Positions 17,638-26,355 of a stretch of DNA of 64,000 nt are shown here, piece by piece. The notes under the pieces were generated by a model. That model made no database searches, was not told the DNA's origin, and saw only the letters and a program-made list of their open reading frames with translations. Each line of letters starts with the position of its first letter. Positions within the stretch are counted from its first letter, which is position 1. The position numbers were made by a program, and so were the translations under genes. The DNA is from RYN-230 sp963770545 (GTDB lineage: Bacteria; Actinomycetota; Actinomycetes; Streptosporangiales; Streptosporangiaceae). The DNA lies in contig CAVYQF010000016.1 of assembly GCA_963770545.1 (NCBI GenBank), positions 1 through 64,000 on the forward strand, in the 5' to 3' direction.

Positions 17638-19254
17638 GTGGATCGACCGGATCAGAGCAGCACGCCGCGGCCGGGATCAGAATTCGGGCGACGGCAATTC
17701 CTGCGCGGGATAGCGGCCGCCGGCGCCCTGGCTGGCACGGGGAGCCTGCTGGCCGCCTGCGGTGGCTCCGGTTCCGGCCCAACCCAGCATTTAGACGCCA
17801 GCCGCCGGGTCCGGCGCGGCGGGAACCTCAAGCTGGGTCTCACCGGAGGTTCCAGCTCGGACACCCTCGACCCGCATAAGAGCCTCACCTACATCGACAC
17901 GTCCCGGCTGCAGTCGCTCTACCAGCCTCTGGTCCAGCTCGATGCCCAGGCCCAGGTGGAGTACGTGCTGGCCGAGTCGATCACCCCGCATCAGGGATCG
18001 CTGTCGGAGTGGGTCATCCGCCTGCGGCCCAGCGTGACCTGGCATGACGGGAAGGACTTCACCGCCTCCGACGTCCTCTTCAGCTTCCAGCGGGTGTTCT
18101 CCAACGGCTTCACGGGGAAGTTCGGGCTCGGCCCGATCGACCTGGCGAACACCAAGGCCCTGGATCCGCATACCGTGCTGGTCCAGCTGACCAAGCCCTT
18201 CTCCAGCTTCGCCGAGCAGCTCGCGGCCTTCTGGTACAACCTGTACATCGCGCCGGAAGGGTTCAACCCGGCCAAGCCGGTCGGCACCGGAGCGTTCGTG
18301 TACCAGAGCTTCACGCCCGGGCAGCGCAGTGTCTTCACCCGCAACCCGCACTACTGGAAGCCCGGGCTGCCCCATGTGGACACGCTCACCATCATCGACT
18401 TCAGCGACAACACGACCCTTCAGGACGCGCTGACCACAAGCGTCATCCAGGGAGCCGGTGCGCTCGACGGGCCGCAGATCGCCTCGCTGGCCACCAGCAC
18501 CGGCATCAAGACGGTCGTGTCGCATTCTGGTGAGATCGTCCCGTTCACGATGCGTGTCGATCAGGCGCCCTTCAATGACGTCAACGTCCGCCAGGCGATG
18601 CGGCTGCTGGTGGACCGCCCGCAGTTGATCGACTCGGCCCTCGACGGCTACGGGGTGGTCGCGAACGACCTCTTCTCCCCGTACGACCCTGACTTCGATC
18701 ACTCGCTGGTCCGGCCCGCGCAAGGCGACATCCAGCAGGCCAAGTTCCTGCTGAACAAGGCGCGCCAGGACGGTCTCACGGTGACCCTCACCACCTCGGC
18801 GGTGGCCACCGGCACGGTCGCCATGGCGACGGTGCTGGCCGCCCAGGCCAAGGCGGCCGGCGTCACGATCAAGCTCAGCAACGTACCGGCCGGGTCGTTC
18901 TTCGGCCCCAACTACCTCAAGTGGACATTCAGCCAGGATTACTACAACTATTACCCGTACCTGGCCCAGGTCGCGGAGTCGATGCTGAAGGCGTCACCGT
19001 TCAACGAGACGCACACCAACAATCCTCACTACACGAACCTTTACAACCAGGCGAACGCGACCTCCAGCCCGTCGCTGCGCAAGGAAATCATCACCGAGAT
19101 GCAGACCTTCGACTTCAACGAGGGCGGGTACATCATTCCCGCCTACATTGACGTGCTGGACGCCTACAGCGACACGCTAACCGGATACACAGCCGGCAAG
19201 GTCGGCCAGCCACTATCCAACTTCGACTTCGAGCACTTCGCCTTCACCGACTAA
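17638..19254 (+). CDS. ABC transporter substrate-binding lipoprotein, SBP_bac_5 (peptide/nickel) family
   Basis: A 538-residue extracellular binding protein. A twin-arginine signal (GRRQFLRG) is followed by a lipobox LLAAC, so it is a Tat-exported lipoprotein. Family 5 landmarks: SSSDTLDPHKS, WVIRLRPSVTWHDGKDFTASDVLFSFQR, VGTGAFVYQSF, RNPHYWKPGLPHVD, VRQAMRLLVDR. Start GTG 17638 is set by a GGAGG SD eight bases upstream. It is the likely receptor for the DppB/DppC/DppDF genes on the other side of the oxidoreductase; divergent placement within one locus is uncommon but complete. The ligand cannot be predicted from sequence alone. Confidence 0.92.
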   Translation: MDRPDQSSTPRPGSEFGRRQFLRGIAAAGALAGTGSLLAACGGSGSGPTQHLDASRRVRRGGNLKLGLTGGSSSDTLDPHKSLTYIDTSRLQSLYQPLVQLDAQAQVEYVLAESITPHQGSLSEWVIRLRPSVTWHDGKDFTASDVLFSFQRVFSNGFTGKFGLGPIDLANTKALDPHTVLVQLTKPFSSFAEQLAAFWYNLYIAPEGFNPAKPVGTGAFVYQSFTPGQRSVFTRNPHYWKPGLPHVDTLTIIDFSDNTTLQDALTTSVIQGAGALDGPQIASLATSTGIKTVVSHSGEIVPFTMRVDQAPFNDVNVRQAMRLLVDRPQLIDSALDGYGVVANDLFSPYDPDFDHSLVRPAQGDIQQAKFLLNKARQDGLTVTLTTSAVATGTVAMATVLAAQAKAAGVTIKLSNVPAGSFFGPNYLKWTFSQDYYNYYPYLAQVAESMLKASPFNETHTNNPHYTNLYNQANATSSPSLRKEIITEMQTFDFNEGGYIIPAYIDVLDAYSDTLTGYTAGKVGQPLSNFDFEHFAFTD

Positions 19255-19556
19255 CCACCCGCGAATCAGGAGTCCAGCGGGGCGTCCCGCTCAGCCAGTG
19301 CTGATTCGCCCGCGAGGCGGGGCGCGCCGCAGGCGTGTTCCCGCTGAGTCCGGCGAATGGCGGGGGTCCAGGGGGGTCGCCCCAGGACCATCAGCGTGCC
19401 GCAGGCGCGTCCTCCTCAGCCAGCGCCGGTTCGCCGGCGAGGCGGGGCCCGCCGCGGGCGGGTGCTCGCCGAGCCCCCGCCGCAGGCGGGTGCTCGCCGA
19501 GCCGACGTTCGGCGCGGAGCGGCGAGCGGGGGGTCCAGGGGGGTCGCCCCCCCGGA
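19255..19556. repeat. GC-rich repeat block between convergent genes
   Basis: About 300 bp containing two diverged copies of a ~150-bp unit: GCGAGGCGGGGC...CCGC followed by a C/G-rich core, each ending in the same GGGGTCCAGGGGGGTCGCC hairpin-like word (about 19367 and 19532). No gene is supported. It lies between two convergent binding-protein genes and could act as a terminator region. Confidence 0.6.
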
Positions 19557-20585
19557 TCAACGGAGCACCAGGCTCTTCACGGGGATCGTGGTGCGGATCA
19601 TCCCGGTGCCGTACATGAGATCAGCCACCCGCTGCACCTGCCCGACGCTCAGGAACGTCGGGTACTGCCCGATCGTGACGAGGGCGGCTTCCTGCGCGGA
19701 CATTCCCGGCAGGGTACCGAGCGCCGACCGCACGGTGCCGAGCTGAGCCGTGCTGGCCTTCGCCGCGGTGAGTGCGGACCGGAAGCCCCCCAGGGCGGCG
19801 GCGTGATCCCGGGCGAAGGCGGCGGTGGTGAAATACCCGGAGAGCGGCAGGCTGGCGGTCACGCCGCTGCAGACGTCGAACAACTCGACCGCTCCGAGCT
19901 CGGTTTCGGCCTGCAAGATGTAGGGCTGGGTAGCCAGGATCGCGCTGACCCGATGATCGCGCAGGGCAGTGACCATGTCCGCCGCGGGCATGGCCGTCCA
20001 CAGCACGCTGGAGGGACTCACGCTGTCACTCTGCAGCACGGCTTCGGTGGCCAGGGTCTCGACGTTGTAGGGGGCGTCGGCCGAGAACGGGGCGAGTTCG
20101 CGCGGCGGCGTGGCGACCGCCTTGCCCTGCAGGTCCTGGGGGGCCGTGACGGCCGAGCCAGGCAGGGTGAGCACCTCCATCACTCCCGGCGTGGCGTCGT
20201 ACCCGTCCGCGATCAGCCGTAGCTTGGGGCGCCCTTGAGCCGCCTGGGCATAGAGCAGCCCGGCGTAATCACCGCTGATCACGTCCGCCTGGCCGCTGGT
20301 GAGGGCGCCGTAGGCCTGCTGGAGGTTCTGGTAGGTCTGCACCGTCACATCCAGGTGGCGCTGGGAGAACAGCCCGTGCTCCACGGCCACCTGCAACGGC
20401 GCGTTCGCGAACCCCGGGACGACCGCCACCGTGATCTGCTCGCTGCCCGCCGCCTGGCCGGCCGAGCCGCCCACCACGTCGCACCCGGCCGCGAGCAACC
20501 CCAGCGAGACGGCCACCAGCACCCCGCGCGACCGGCGGGCGAGCCGGGCACGCCCGCCGCGGGTTCCGAGCCGAACAAGCCTCAT
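19557..20585 (-). CDS. Orphan substrate-binding lipoprotein, SsuA/THI5-NMT1-like
   Basis: A 342-residue binding protein. Arg-rich n-region, hydrophobic core and lipobox LLAAGC predict a lipoprotein. The mature part begins EQITVAVVPGFANAPLQVAVEHGLFSQRHLDV and continues with GQADVISGDYAGLLYAQAQ-like text, typical of the NMT1/THI5 and SsuA type II binding proteins for sulfonates, nitrate or pyrimidine precursors. No permease or ATPase lies next to it, so it must work with a system elsewhere or act as a sensor partner for the divergent conservon, whose CvnA carries a nitrate/sulfonate-sensing-type extracellular domain. That link is speculative. ATG start has an AGGGAGA SD. Confidence 0.85.
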   Translation of the reverse strand: MRLVRLGTRGGRARLARRSRGVLVAVSLGLLAAGCDVVGGSAGQAAGSEQITVAVVPGFANAPLQVAVEHGLFSQRHLDVTVQTYQNLQQAYGALTSGQADVISGDYAGLLYAQAAQGRPKLRLIADGYDATPGVMEVLTLPGSAVTAPQDLQGKAVATPPRELAPFSADAPYNVETLATEAVLQSDSVSPSSVLWTAMPAADMVTALRDHRVSAILATQPYILQAETELGAVELFDVCSGVTASLPLSGYFTTAAFARDHAAALGGFRSALTAAKASTAQLGTVRSALGTLPGMSAQEAALVTIGQYPTFLSVGQVQRVADLMYGTGMIRTTIPVKSLVLR

Positions 20586-20970
20586 GGTGTCTCCCTAGAT
20601 AAAGTCCGGCGAGCGATAAAGACCCGGAAGTAAATGGTAATTTCCTTAGTGCTATAGCAGCGCCAGGGATTTCCGAAGAAAGGTAGTAATATTGCCGCAC
20701 TCGCTGCATAGGCTAGCCTGCTCAGACGCCACGCGGGCCCGTTTTGGCAGGCTTTACTACAGACTCGACTGTCCTGATAGCGAAGTTTGACAACAGTGGT
20801 AACAATTAGCGCGAGATGATCCGGTCAGGGCTAGAGTTGGCTCCTGACTCTGTTGCCAGGGTCCTGCGCTCAGAATGGTTTGCCAGAGACCGGAGCTGCC
20901 ATTTTGGTCCACATCGGTGCCTGCGGCTCGGTGGGCGCCTGCCGTTTCCGGGTTGAGAGGTGCAGAAACT
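20586..20970. other. Divergent promoter region
   Basis: Relatively AT-rich non-coding DNA between the binding-protein gene and the conservon. A TTGACA hexamer is at 20787-20792, but no convincing -10 is at standard spacing. I see no hairpin or coding sequence. Confidence 0.45.
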
Positions 20971-23900
20971 GTGCGATCCAGGCGAGGGAGAGCCGACAGC
21001 GCGGCCTATGACCCAGCCAGCCGCCCGCCGGCGCCCTACCTCACGGCACCAGGCGCGACGCTCAACGGGAGCCATACCTATTTAGGCGATGACCGGGGCA
21101 CCGGGCGGGCCGACGGCCCGGGCCAGCCGGGCGAGCTGGGCCAGGCGGGTGGCCTGGGCCAGGGGGGTGAGCTGGGTGAGGCCCGCGGCCTGGGTGGGCC
21201 AGCGGCGGGAGACAGCGCCGTGGTCCCGCAGGTCGCCCCACCCCCACCAGCGCAGTACGCCAGCCGCTTCGCGCTGAAGAACTGGCGGGTCCGCTCCCGG
21301 CTGCTGCTCCTGGTTCTGCTGCCCACGCTGGCGGCGTTGATCCTCGGCGGCTTCAGCGTGGTCGCGTCCGCGCGCAGCGCCCTGGCGTATCAACGGGTCG
21401 AGCAATTCTCCCGGCTGGGGGGCCAGATCACCAACCTGGTCCAGGCTCTCCAGGCCGAACGCGAAGACACCATCAGGTTCATCACCATGGGCTCGTCAGG
21501 CGGCGGCCGGGGCGCGGCCGCCGCGGCCGCCGCCCCCCAGCTGGCAGTCCTGACCCAGGACCGCCACGCCACCGACCTGCTCGCGGCCCGGGTCCGGAGC
21601 GGCGCTGCCACCATCGGCAACGCCTATCCGGCCGTGGCCCAGCAGGAAGCCAAGGGAGCGATCACCGCGATCAACGGCCTGCCCGCCCTCCGCAACGCCG
21701 CGATCCGCACCCAGCTTCCCTCGCTGGCCGTGATCCAGGAGTACGCCGCCACGATCACCCAGCTCCTCGCGCTCGAGGACGAGATCGCCACGGGCAGCAA
21801 CGACGCGGTACTGGCCGACAACGCCCGGGTCGTGGGGCTTATCTCGGCCACGAAAGAACGAGTCTCCCAGGAACAGGCCATCCTGACCTCGGCCCTCACC
21901 CCCGACCTGGTGGGCGCGAACCAGTTCCAGCCCGGTCAGCTGGCCGCCATCAACGCCGCGCAGGCCGAGCAGCAGGCCGATCTGGCCCAGTTCAGCCTGA
22001 CCGCCACCAGCAGCCAGCGTCACCTCTACGAAAGCGACCTCTCTTCCGCGCAGGCCGACCGGGCCCAGGCTCAGGTGCAGCAGGCCATCACGCTGGCGCT
22101 CGACGGCGGCTCGTCCGCGGACAACCCGGCGTTCACCAACGCGGCCAGCGGATCCGTGTACCTGGTCTCCAGCCTGCACTCGGTCGAGCAGGGACTGATG
22201 TCCTCGGTCATCGGGCAGAGCGGCGGGCTGCGGACCCGCGCGATCACGGCGGCGCTTCTCGAGGGCTTCGCGGTGATCCTGGTCCTGGCGCTCGCGCTGC
22301 TGTTCACCCTGGCCCTGGGCCGCTCGATGACCCGGCCGCTGCATCAGCTGCGGACCGGCGCGCTTGAGGTGGCGGGGGTACGGCTCCCGGAAACCGTCCG
22401 CTTGATGAGCGGGGGCGGCAGCAGCGAGACGCCGCTGGAAGTGGTCCCCATCGACGTGGACTCCACCGATGAGATTGGTGAGGTCGCCCGGGCGTTCGAC
22501 CAGGTCCACCGCGAGGCGGTGCGGCTGGCGGCCAACGAGGCGGCGCTGCGCGGGAACATCAACGCCATGTTCGTGAACCTCTCCCGCCGGAGCCAGACAC
22601 TGGTGGAGCGCCAGATCCACCTGATCGATGGTCTGGAGCAGGGCGAGCAGGATTCCGAGCGGCTCGCGAACTTGTTCCAGATGGACCACCTGGCCACCCG
22701 GATGCGCCGCAATTCCGAGAACCTCCTGGTCCTGGCGGGCCACGAGCTTTCCAGGCGGTGGAGCGAGCCCGTGGCGCTGGTGAACGTGCTGCGGGCGGCG
22801 GTGTCGGAGATCGAGCACTACGAACGGGTCATCCCGGACATGCAGCCGGGCATCTCAGTCCGCGGTCAGGCGGTCAACGATGTTGTTCACCTGCTGTCCG
22901 AGCTGGCCGAGAACGCGACCACGTTCTCGTCCGCGGAAACCCTGGTGCATGTGTCGGGGTACTCGCTGAACAGCGGTGGCGTGCTGCTCGACATCACCGA
23001 CCAGGGCGTCGGGATGGGCGCCGAGGAGATGGCACACGCGAACTGGAGGCTGGACAATCCGCCCGTCGTGGACGTCGCGGTCTCCCGCCGGATGGGCCTG
23101 TTCGTGGTGGCCCGGCTGGCGGCCAGGCACGGGATCCACGTCCGGCTCCGGCCCGCTTCCAAGGGCGGGCTGACCGCACTGGTGTGGCTGCCCGACGAGG
23201 TGGTCATGCGGGAGACCCCGGCCTCCCTGGTGGATCTGCGCCCGCTGGGGACGGCCAGCCCGCCGGCCACTACTCCATGGATGGAGACGGGCCTGGCTGT
23301 CGAGGGGACTGACGAGTCCCCGGCTGTCCCCCGGTCCGGGCGAGATGTACGCCTGCGGCGCCCCGCGGCCGCTCACCCCGTGCCGAGCCAGCCCGGGCCC
23401 AGTCACTCCGGACCCGGGCAGTTCGCGGGCCATCCGCCCGCCGCTGGCCAGCCCACGCCCGGCCAGCCCACGCCCGGCCAGCCCACGCCCGGCCAGCCCA
23501 CGCCCGGCCAGCCCACGCCCGGCCAGCCCACGCCCGGCCAGCCCACGCCCGGCCAGCCCACGCCCGGCCAGCCCACGCCCGGCCAGCCCACGCCCGGCCA
23601 GCCCGCGGGCCGCGACGCAACTCGGCCTGGCTCCGAGGACAAGGCGGCACGGCTGGCATCGTCAGCCAACGGGACCGCGCTCAGCCCCCGGACCACCGTT
23701 CCCGGAGCCGGCCCGGGCGGCCGTGACGTGGTGATCCCGCCTGCGGAGAGCACGGGGCCCGCCAGCCGCCTGCCCATTTTCGAAGCCGTCGAGTCTGACT
23801 GGTTCCGGCGTGGCGGCCGGCCGGTCAGCCGGACGGCCCCGCAGCCAGAGCCCGACGAAGCGGGCTGGTCCTCGCCCGCGGATGTGGGATGGCAGGCCGC

Positions 23901-24144
23901 GGAAGTGGCGCGGGCGCCAGTGTTCGCAGATACCACGGAGGCAGGGCTGCCCAAGCGGGTTCCCAAGGCCAACCTCGTGCCCGGCGGTGCGGGCCCGGCG
24001 GCGCCGGTGCCACCGGTGCCAGGCCGGTCCGCCTCGCAGACCAGGCAGCGCCTGTCGAGCTTCCAGCAAGGAATCAGGAAAGCCCGCGCAGCGGGACCCG
24101 GGGATGGACCGAACCTGGGCGACGAGGCTGACCGTGCCTCGTAA
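20971..24144 (+). CDS. Conservon sensor-kinase-like protein (CvnA)
   Basis: About 1057 residues. Order: cytoplasmic low-complexity N-terminus; TM1 (LLLLVLLPTLAALILGG); a large extracellular nitrate/sulfonate-sensing-type helical domain; TM2 (EGFAVILVLALALLFTLALGRSM); HAMP; the dimerisation-type segment NLSRRSQTLVERQIHLIDGLE; and a HATPase domain with ELAENATTFS, DQGVGMG and GLFVVARLAARHGI. The C-terminus is long, proline-rich and disordered, with ten perfect PTPGQ repeats. In conservons this protein works at the membrane with a roadblock protein and a small GTPase. Start: GTG 20971 has a GAGAGG SD; the open frame runs back to ATG 20875, but that stretch is AT-richer and unlike coding sequence. 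Confidence 0.88.
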   Translation: MRSRRGRADSAAYDPASRPPAPYLTAPGATLNGSHTYLGDDRGTGRADGPGQPGELGQAGGLGQGGELGEARGLGGPAAGDSAVVPQVAPPPPAQYASRFALKNWRVRSRLLLLVLLPTLAALILGGFSVVASARSALAYQRVEQFSRLGGQITNLVQALQAEREDTIRFITMGSSGGGRGAAAAAAAPQLAVLTQDRHATDLLAARVRSGAATIGNAYPAVAQQEAKGAITAINGLPALRNAAIRTQLPSLAVIQEYAATITQLLALEDEIATGSNDAVLADNARVVGLISATKERVSQEQAILTSALTPDLVGANQFQPGQLAAINAAQAEQQADLAQFSLTATSSQRHLYESDLSSAQADRAQAQVQQAITLALDGGSSADNPAFTNAASGSVYLVSSLHSVEQGLMSSVIGQSGGLRTRAITAALLEGFAVILVLALALLFTLALGRSMTRPLHQLRTGALEVAGVRLPETVRLMSGGGSSETPLEVVPIDVDSTDEIGEVARAFDQVHREAVRLAANEAALRGNINAMFVNLSRRSQTLVERQIHLIDGLEQGEQDSERLANLFQMDHLATRMRRNSENLLVLAGHELSRRWSEPVALVNVLRAAVSEIEHYERVIPDMQPGISVRGQAVNDVVHLLSELAENATTFSSAETLVHVSGYSLNSGGVLLDITDQGVGMGAEEMAHANWRLDNPPVVDVAVSRRMGLFVVARLAARHGIHVRLRPASKGGLTALVWLPDEVVMRETPASLVDLRPLGTASPPATTPWMETGLAVEGTDESPAVPRSGRDVRLRRPAAAHPVPSQPGPSHSGPGQFAGHPPAAGQPTPGQPTPGQPTPGQPTPGQPTPGQPTPGQPTPGQPTPGQPTPGQPTPGQPAGRDATRPGSEDKAARLASSANGTALSPRTTVPGAGPGGRDVVIPPAESTGPASRLPIFEAVESDWFRRGGRPVSRTAPQPEPDEAGWSSPADVGWQAAEVARAPVFADTTEAGLPKRVPKANLVPGGAGPAAPVPPVPGRSASQTRQRLSSFQQGIRKARAAGPGDGPNLGDEADRAS
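23451..23600. repeat. Ten perfect 15-bp repeats encoding PTPGQ
   Basis: The unit CCCACGCCCGGCCAG is repeated ten times without visible substitutions inside cvnA. The absence of divergence implies recent expansion or continuing homogenisation. Confidence 0.95.
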
Positions 24145-24219
24145 CGCTCCACGATGCCCCCGGCAGCCGCGATCATCCAGCTCCAATTGGCCTCCGGAGG
24201 CCAGGAAGGAAGGCCTATC

Positions 24220-24633
24220 GTGAGCCCGCTCAGCTCTCCGGTCCAGGATCTGGACTGGATCATCACGGATTTTGCCGGACGGGTGCCGTCCGTGGCCCAC
24301 GCCATCGTCGTTTCGGCCGACGGGCTGCCGCTGGCCTTCTCGGAGGGGTTCCCCAAGGACCGCGCGGACCAGCTGGCCGCGGTGACCTCGGGCCTGAGCA
24401 GCCTTACGCAGGGGGCGGCGCGGGTGTTTGAAGGCGGCCCAGTGACCCAGACGATCGTCGAAATGCGCCGGGGCGTGCTGCTCGTGATGGCGATCAGCGA
24501 CGGTTCGAGCCTCGCCGTGCTCGCGTCTGCCGATTGCGATATGGGCCTGGTGGCTTACGAGATGGCTTTGCTCGTGGAAAGGGTGGGCCGCGCCCTCACG
24601 CCCGAACCCCGCGGCGGAAGGCCGATCACGTGA
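24220..24633 (+). CDS. Conservon roadblock/LC7 protein (CvnB)
   Basis: A 137-residue roadblock/LC7 domain protein: DLDWIITDFAGRVPSVAHAIVVSADGLPLA at the N-terminus, then QLAAVTSGLSSLTQGAARVF and MRRGVLLVMAISDGSSLAVLAS. These proteins act as platforms or regulators for the partner GTPase. GTG 24220 is chosen for its AAGGAAGG SD and normal family length; an ATG 66 bp upstream is in frame. Its TGA overlaps the GTG of the GTPase gene, leaving no room for the DUF742 gene (cvnC) that normally lies between them. Confidence 0.9.
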   Translation: MSPLSSPVQDLDWIITDFAGRVPSVAHAIVVSADGLPLAFSEGFPKDRADQLAAVTSGLSSLTQGAARVFEGGPVTQTIVEMRRGVLLVMAISDGSSLAVLASADCDMGLVAYEMALLVERVGRALTPEPRGGRPIT

Positions 24634-25191
24634 GCTCGGCGATGACGTCGGTCAAGATCGTCGTCAGCCGGCGGTTTCGGCGTCGGTAAGACCACGCTCG
24701 TCGGAGCGGTCTCGGAGATAACTCCGCTGACCACCGAGGCCCTGATGACCGCCGCCAGCGGCGACGTGGATGACCTGACCGGGGTGCCGGACAAGACGAC
24801 CACCACGGTAGCCATGGACTTTGGCCGGGTGACCCTGGACGCCGGGCTCATCCTGTACCTGTTCGGCACGCCCGGCCAGCACCGGTTCTGGTTCATGTGG
24901 GATGACCTGATTGAAGGGGCCATCGGTGCCGTGGTCCTCGTGGACAGCCGGCGGCTGGCCGACTCCTTCCCGGCGGTCAACTACTTCGAGGCGGCCGATC
25001 TACCGTTTGTCGTCGGCGTCAACGGGTTCCACGGCGAGTTTCCGCACACGCTCACCGACGTGCAGGAAGCGTTGTCGGTGAAGGAGAATGTGCCGGTCAT
25101 CGAGTGTGACGCACGGACCCGGGAATCAGCCAAGACGACCCTGGTGACTCTCGTCCAGCACGCGATGGCCGCCCACCTGGGCAGCCGCTAA
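24630..25191 (+). pseudogene. Conservon small GTPase (CvnD) with frameshift in the P-loop
   Basis: From GTG 24630 (overlapping the CvnB stop) the frame reads SSAMTSVKIVVS and then breaks. Removing one C at 24668-24669 restores VSGGFGVGKTTLVGAVSEITPL, a canonical Walker A of conservon GTPases. The rest is intact: DKTTTTVAMDFGRV (G2), LFGTPGQHRFWFMW (G3), VDSRRLADSF, NGFHGEFP and a typical C-terminus. Without correction, translation stops 12 bases after the break. Either this is a fresh inactivation or a one-base sequence error in a CCGG context; everything downstream looks under selection, which favours error or a very recent mutation. Confidence 0.75.
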
Positions 25192-25320
25192 GCCTGCGGA
25201 GCTGGCTCTGCGCTGGCCAGGGTCAACGTTCTGCTAGTGCTGCCGTTCTTCTGGCGGACGCACGAAGAGTCCCCGGCCCATGACGGTCTTGAGCTGACGG
25301 AGCAGTCTGCAGCAGCTGAC

Positions 25321-25368
25321 GACGAACGCCCGCGCACTGGCGGTCGGGCCGGTGGACGGGCGTTCGTC
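25321..25368. terminator. Bidirectional terminator hairpin
   Basis: A perfect 12-bp inverted repeat (GACGAACGCCCG / CGGGCGTTCGTC) with a 24-nt GC-rich loop, between the convergent conservon and OsmC genes. Confidence 0.65.
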
Positions 25369-25418
25369 GCATCCGGGGTCGCTGTGTCCGGCGGCCCCGG
25401 TGGTTGGTTACCGGGTGT

Positions 25419-25859
25419 TCAGGACTCGAGTTGCGCGTCGAGGGTGATGTCCACGCCGGTGAGCGCCTTACTGACCGGGCACGTTGCCTTCGCGTCCTCG
25501 GCCGCCTTAGCAAACTGGGCGGCGTCCAGGCCCTCGACTTCACCCCGGACGGTGAGCTTGATGCCGGTCAGCCGGAATCCGCCCGCCGGGTCGGGCCCGA
25601 GGGACACGTCAGCCTGCACGTCGAGCGCCTGTGGTGTGCCGCCGGCCTGGCCGACCAGCGCGGACAGCTGCATCGCGTAGCACGCCGAGTGTGCCGCCGC
25701 GATCAGCTCTTCTGGACTGGTGAACCCTCCGGCGTCGTCCGCCGCCCGCCTGGGAAACGACACCTCATAGGTCCCAACCCCGGAGCTAGTCATCTCGACC
25801 TGGCCAGAGCCGTTTTCCAGCGTTCCCGTCCAGCCGGTCCGCGCAGTTCGTGTGGGCAT
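25419..25859 (-). CDS. OsmC-family organic hydroperoxide reductase
   Basis: A 146-residue OsmC/Ohr-type peroxiredoxin that reduces organic hydroperoxides using two cysteines. Both are present: HSACYAMQLS and KATCPVSKAL. Supporting motifs: FTSPEELIAAAHSACY and TGIKLTVRGEVEGLD, and the length is normal for OsmC. ATG 25859 follows a GGAGGGAG SD; an upstream in-frame ATG is less well placed. Single-gene unit. No thiol-responsive OhrR-type regulator is adjacent, so its control is unknown. Confidence 0.92.
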   Translation of the reverse strand: MPTRTARTGWTGTLENGSGQVEMTSSGVGTYEVSFPRRAADDAGGFTSPEELIAAAHSACYAMQLSALVGQAGGTPQALDVQADVSLGPDPAGGFRLTGIKLTVRGEVEGLDAAQFAKAAEDAKATCPVSKALTGVDITLDAQLES

Positions 25860-26091
25860 CGGGTCTCCCTCCGGTTCGATCAAGTACCCGCCTGGACTCT
25901 AGTCGCCGCGGCGAGGCCAGGACACAGTGTCCCTGATCATGACGGAACGCCCATCAGGACCGGCAGCCAGCGTTGCGGGGCCCGGCAGATGCCCGGCGAT
26001 GAGGAGCGAACGCAGGGCGACGTGTGTGCCGGGCAGGCGAACTGGCGGTCCACGAGCGCCAAGCTTTGCTGCCGGTCGGACGGGATCCCTG

Positions 26092-26241
26092 CTAGCGGTC
26101 TCTCCAGTGACCATGGTGCGCCGCGCACACCATGCCCGTGGTGTTGCACTCGCGGCATTCCTTGCCGGGCCTTCCGCGGCACGCCTGGCAGGTCAGTAGC
26201 GGCTTCCCGCAGTCTGCCTTAGCGCAGGTAAGGCTGATCAT
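26092..26241 (-). CDS. Very small cysteine-rich zinc-ribbon protein
   Basis: A 49-residue protein with seven cysteines and three histidines: CAKADC, CQAC, CREC, a single C and HHGH near the end. The central CxxC-x(7)-CxxC with GRPG and TTG resembles a miniature DnaJ-type zinc finger. ATG 26241 has a GGGAGGA SD seven to eight bases upstream, which supports a real gene despite its size. The frame continues 18 codons upstream, but with no SD. I do not recognise a named family. A zinc-binding structural or regulatory role is likely. Confidence 0.65.
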   Translation of the reverse strand: MISLTCAKADCGKPLLTCQACRGRPGKECRECNTTGMVCAAHHGHWRDR

Positions 26242-26355
26242 CGAGGCTGTCCTCCCGAGAGCCCTGGGTATGCAGGCGCTACTCTCACAGGGCAACAGCC
26301 ACTCTCGGGTCTAACTGCTAATGGCCGGACAACCCCGGACAGACCGGGGCGCCGG

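Noticed and set aside
20787..20815. TTGACA as a promoter for the conservon
   Set aside because: No acceptable -10 hexamer at 16-18 bp spacing.
23451..23600. Direct repeats considered as a CRISPR-like array
   Set aside because: Contiguous 15-bp units without spacers, in frame inside cvnA.
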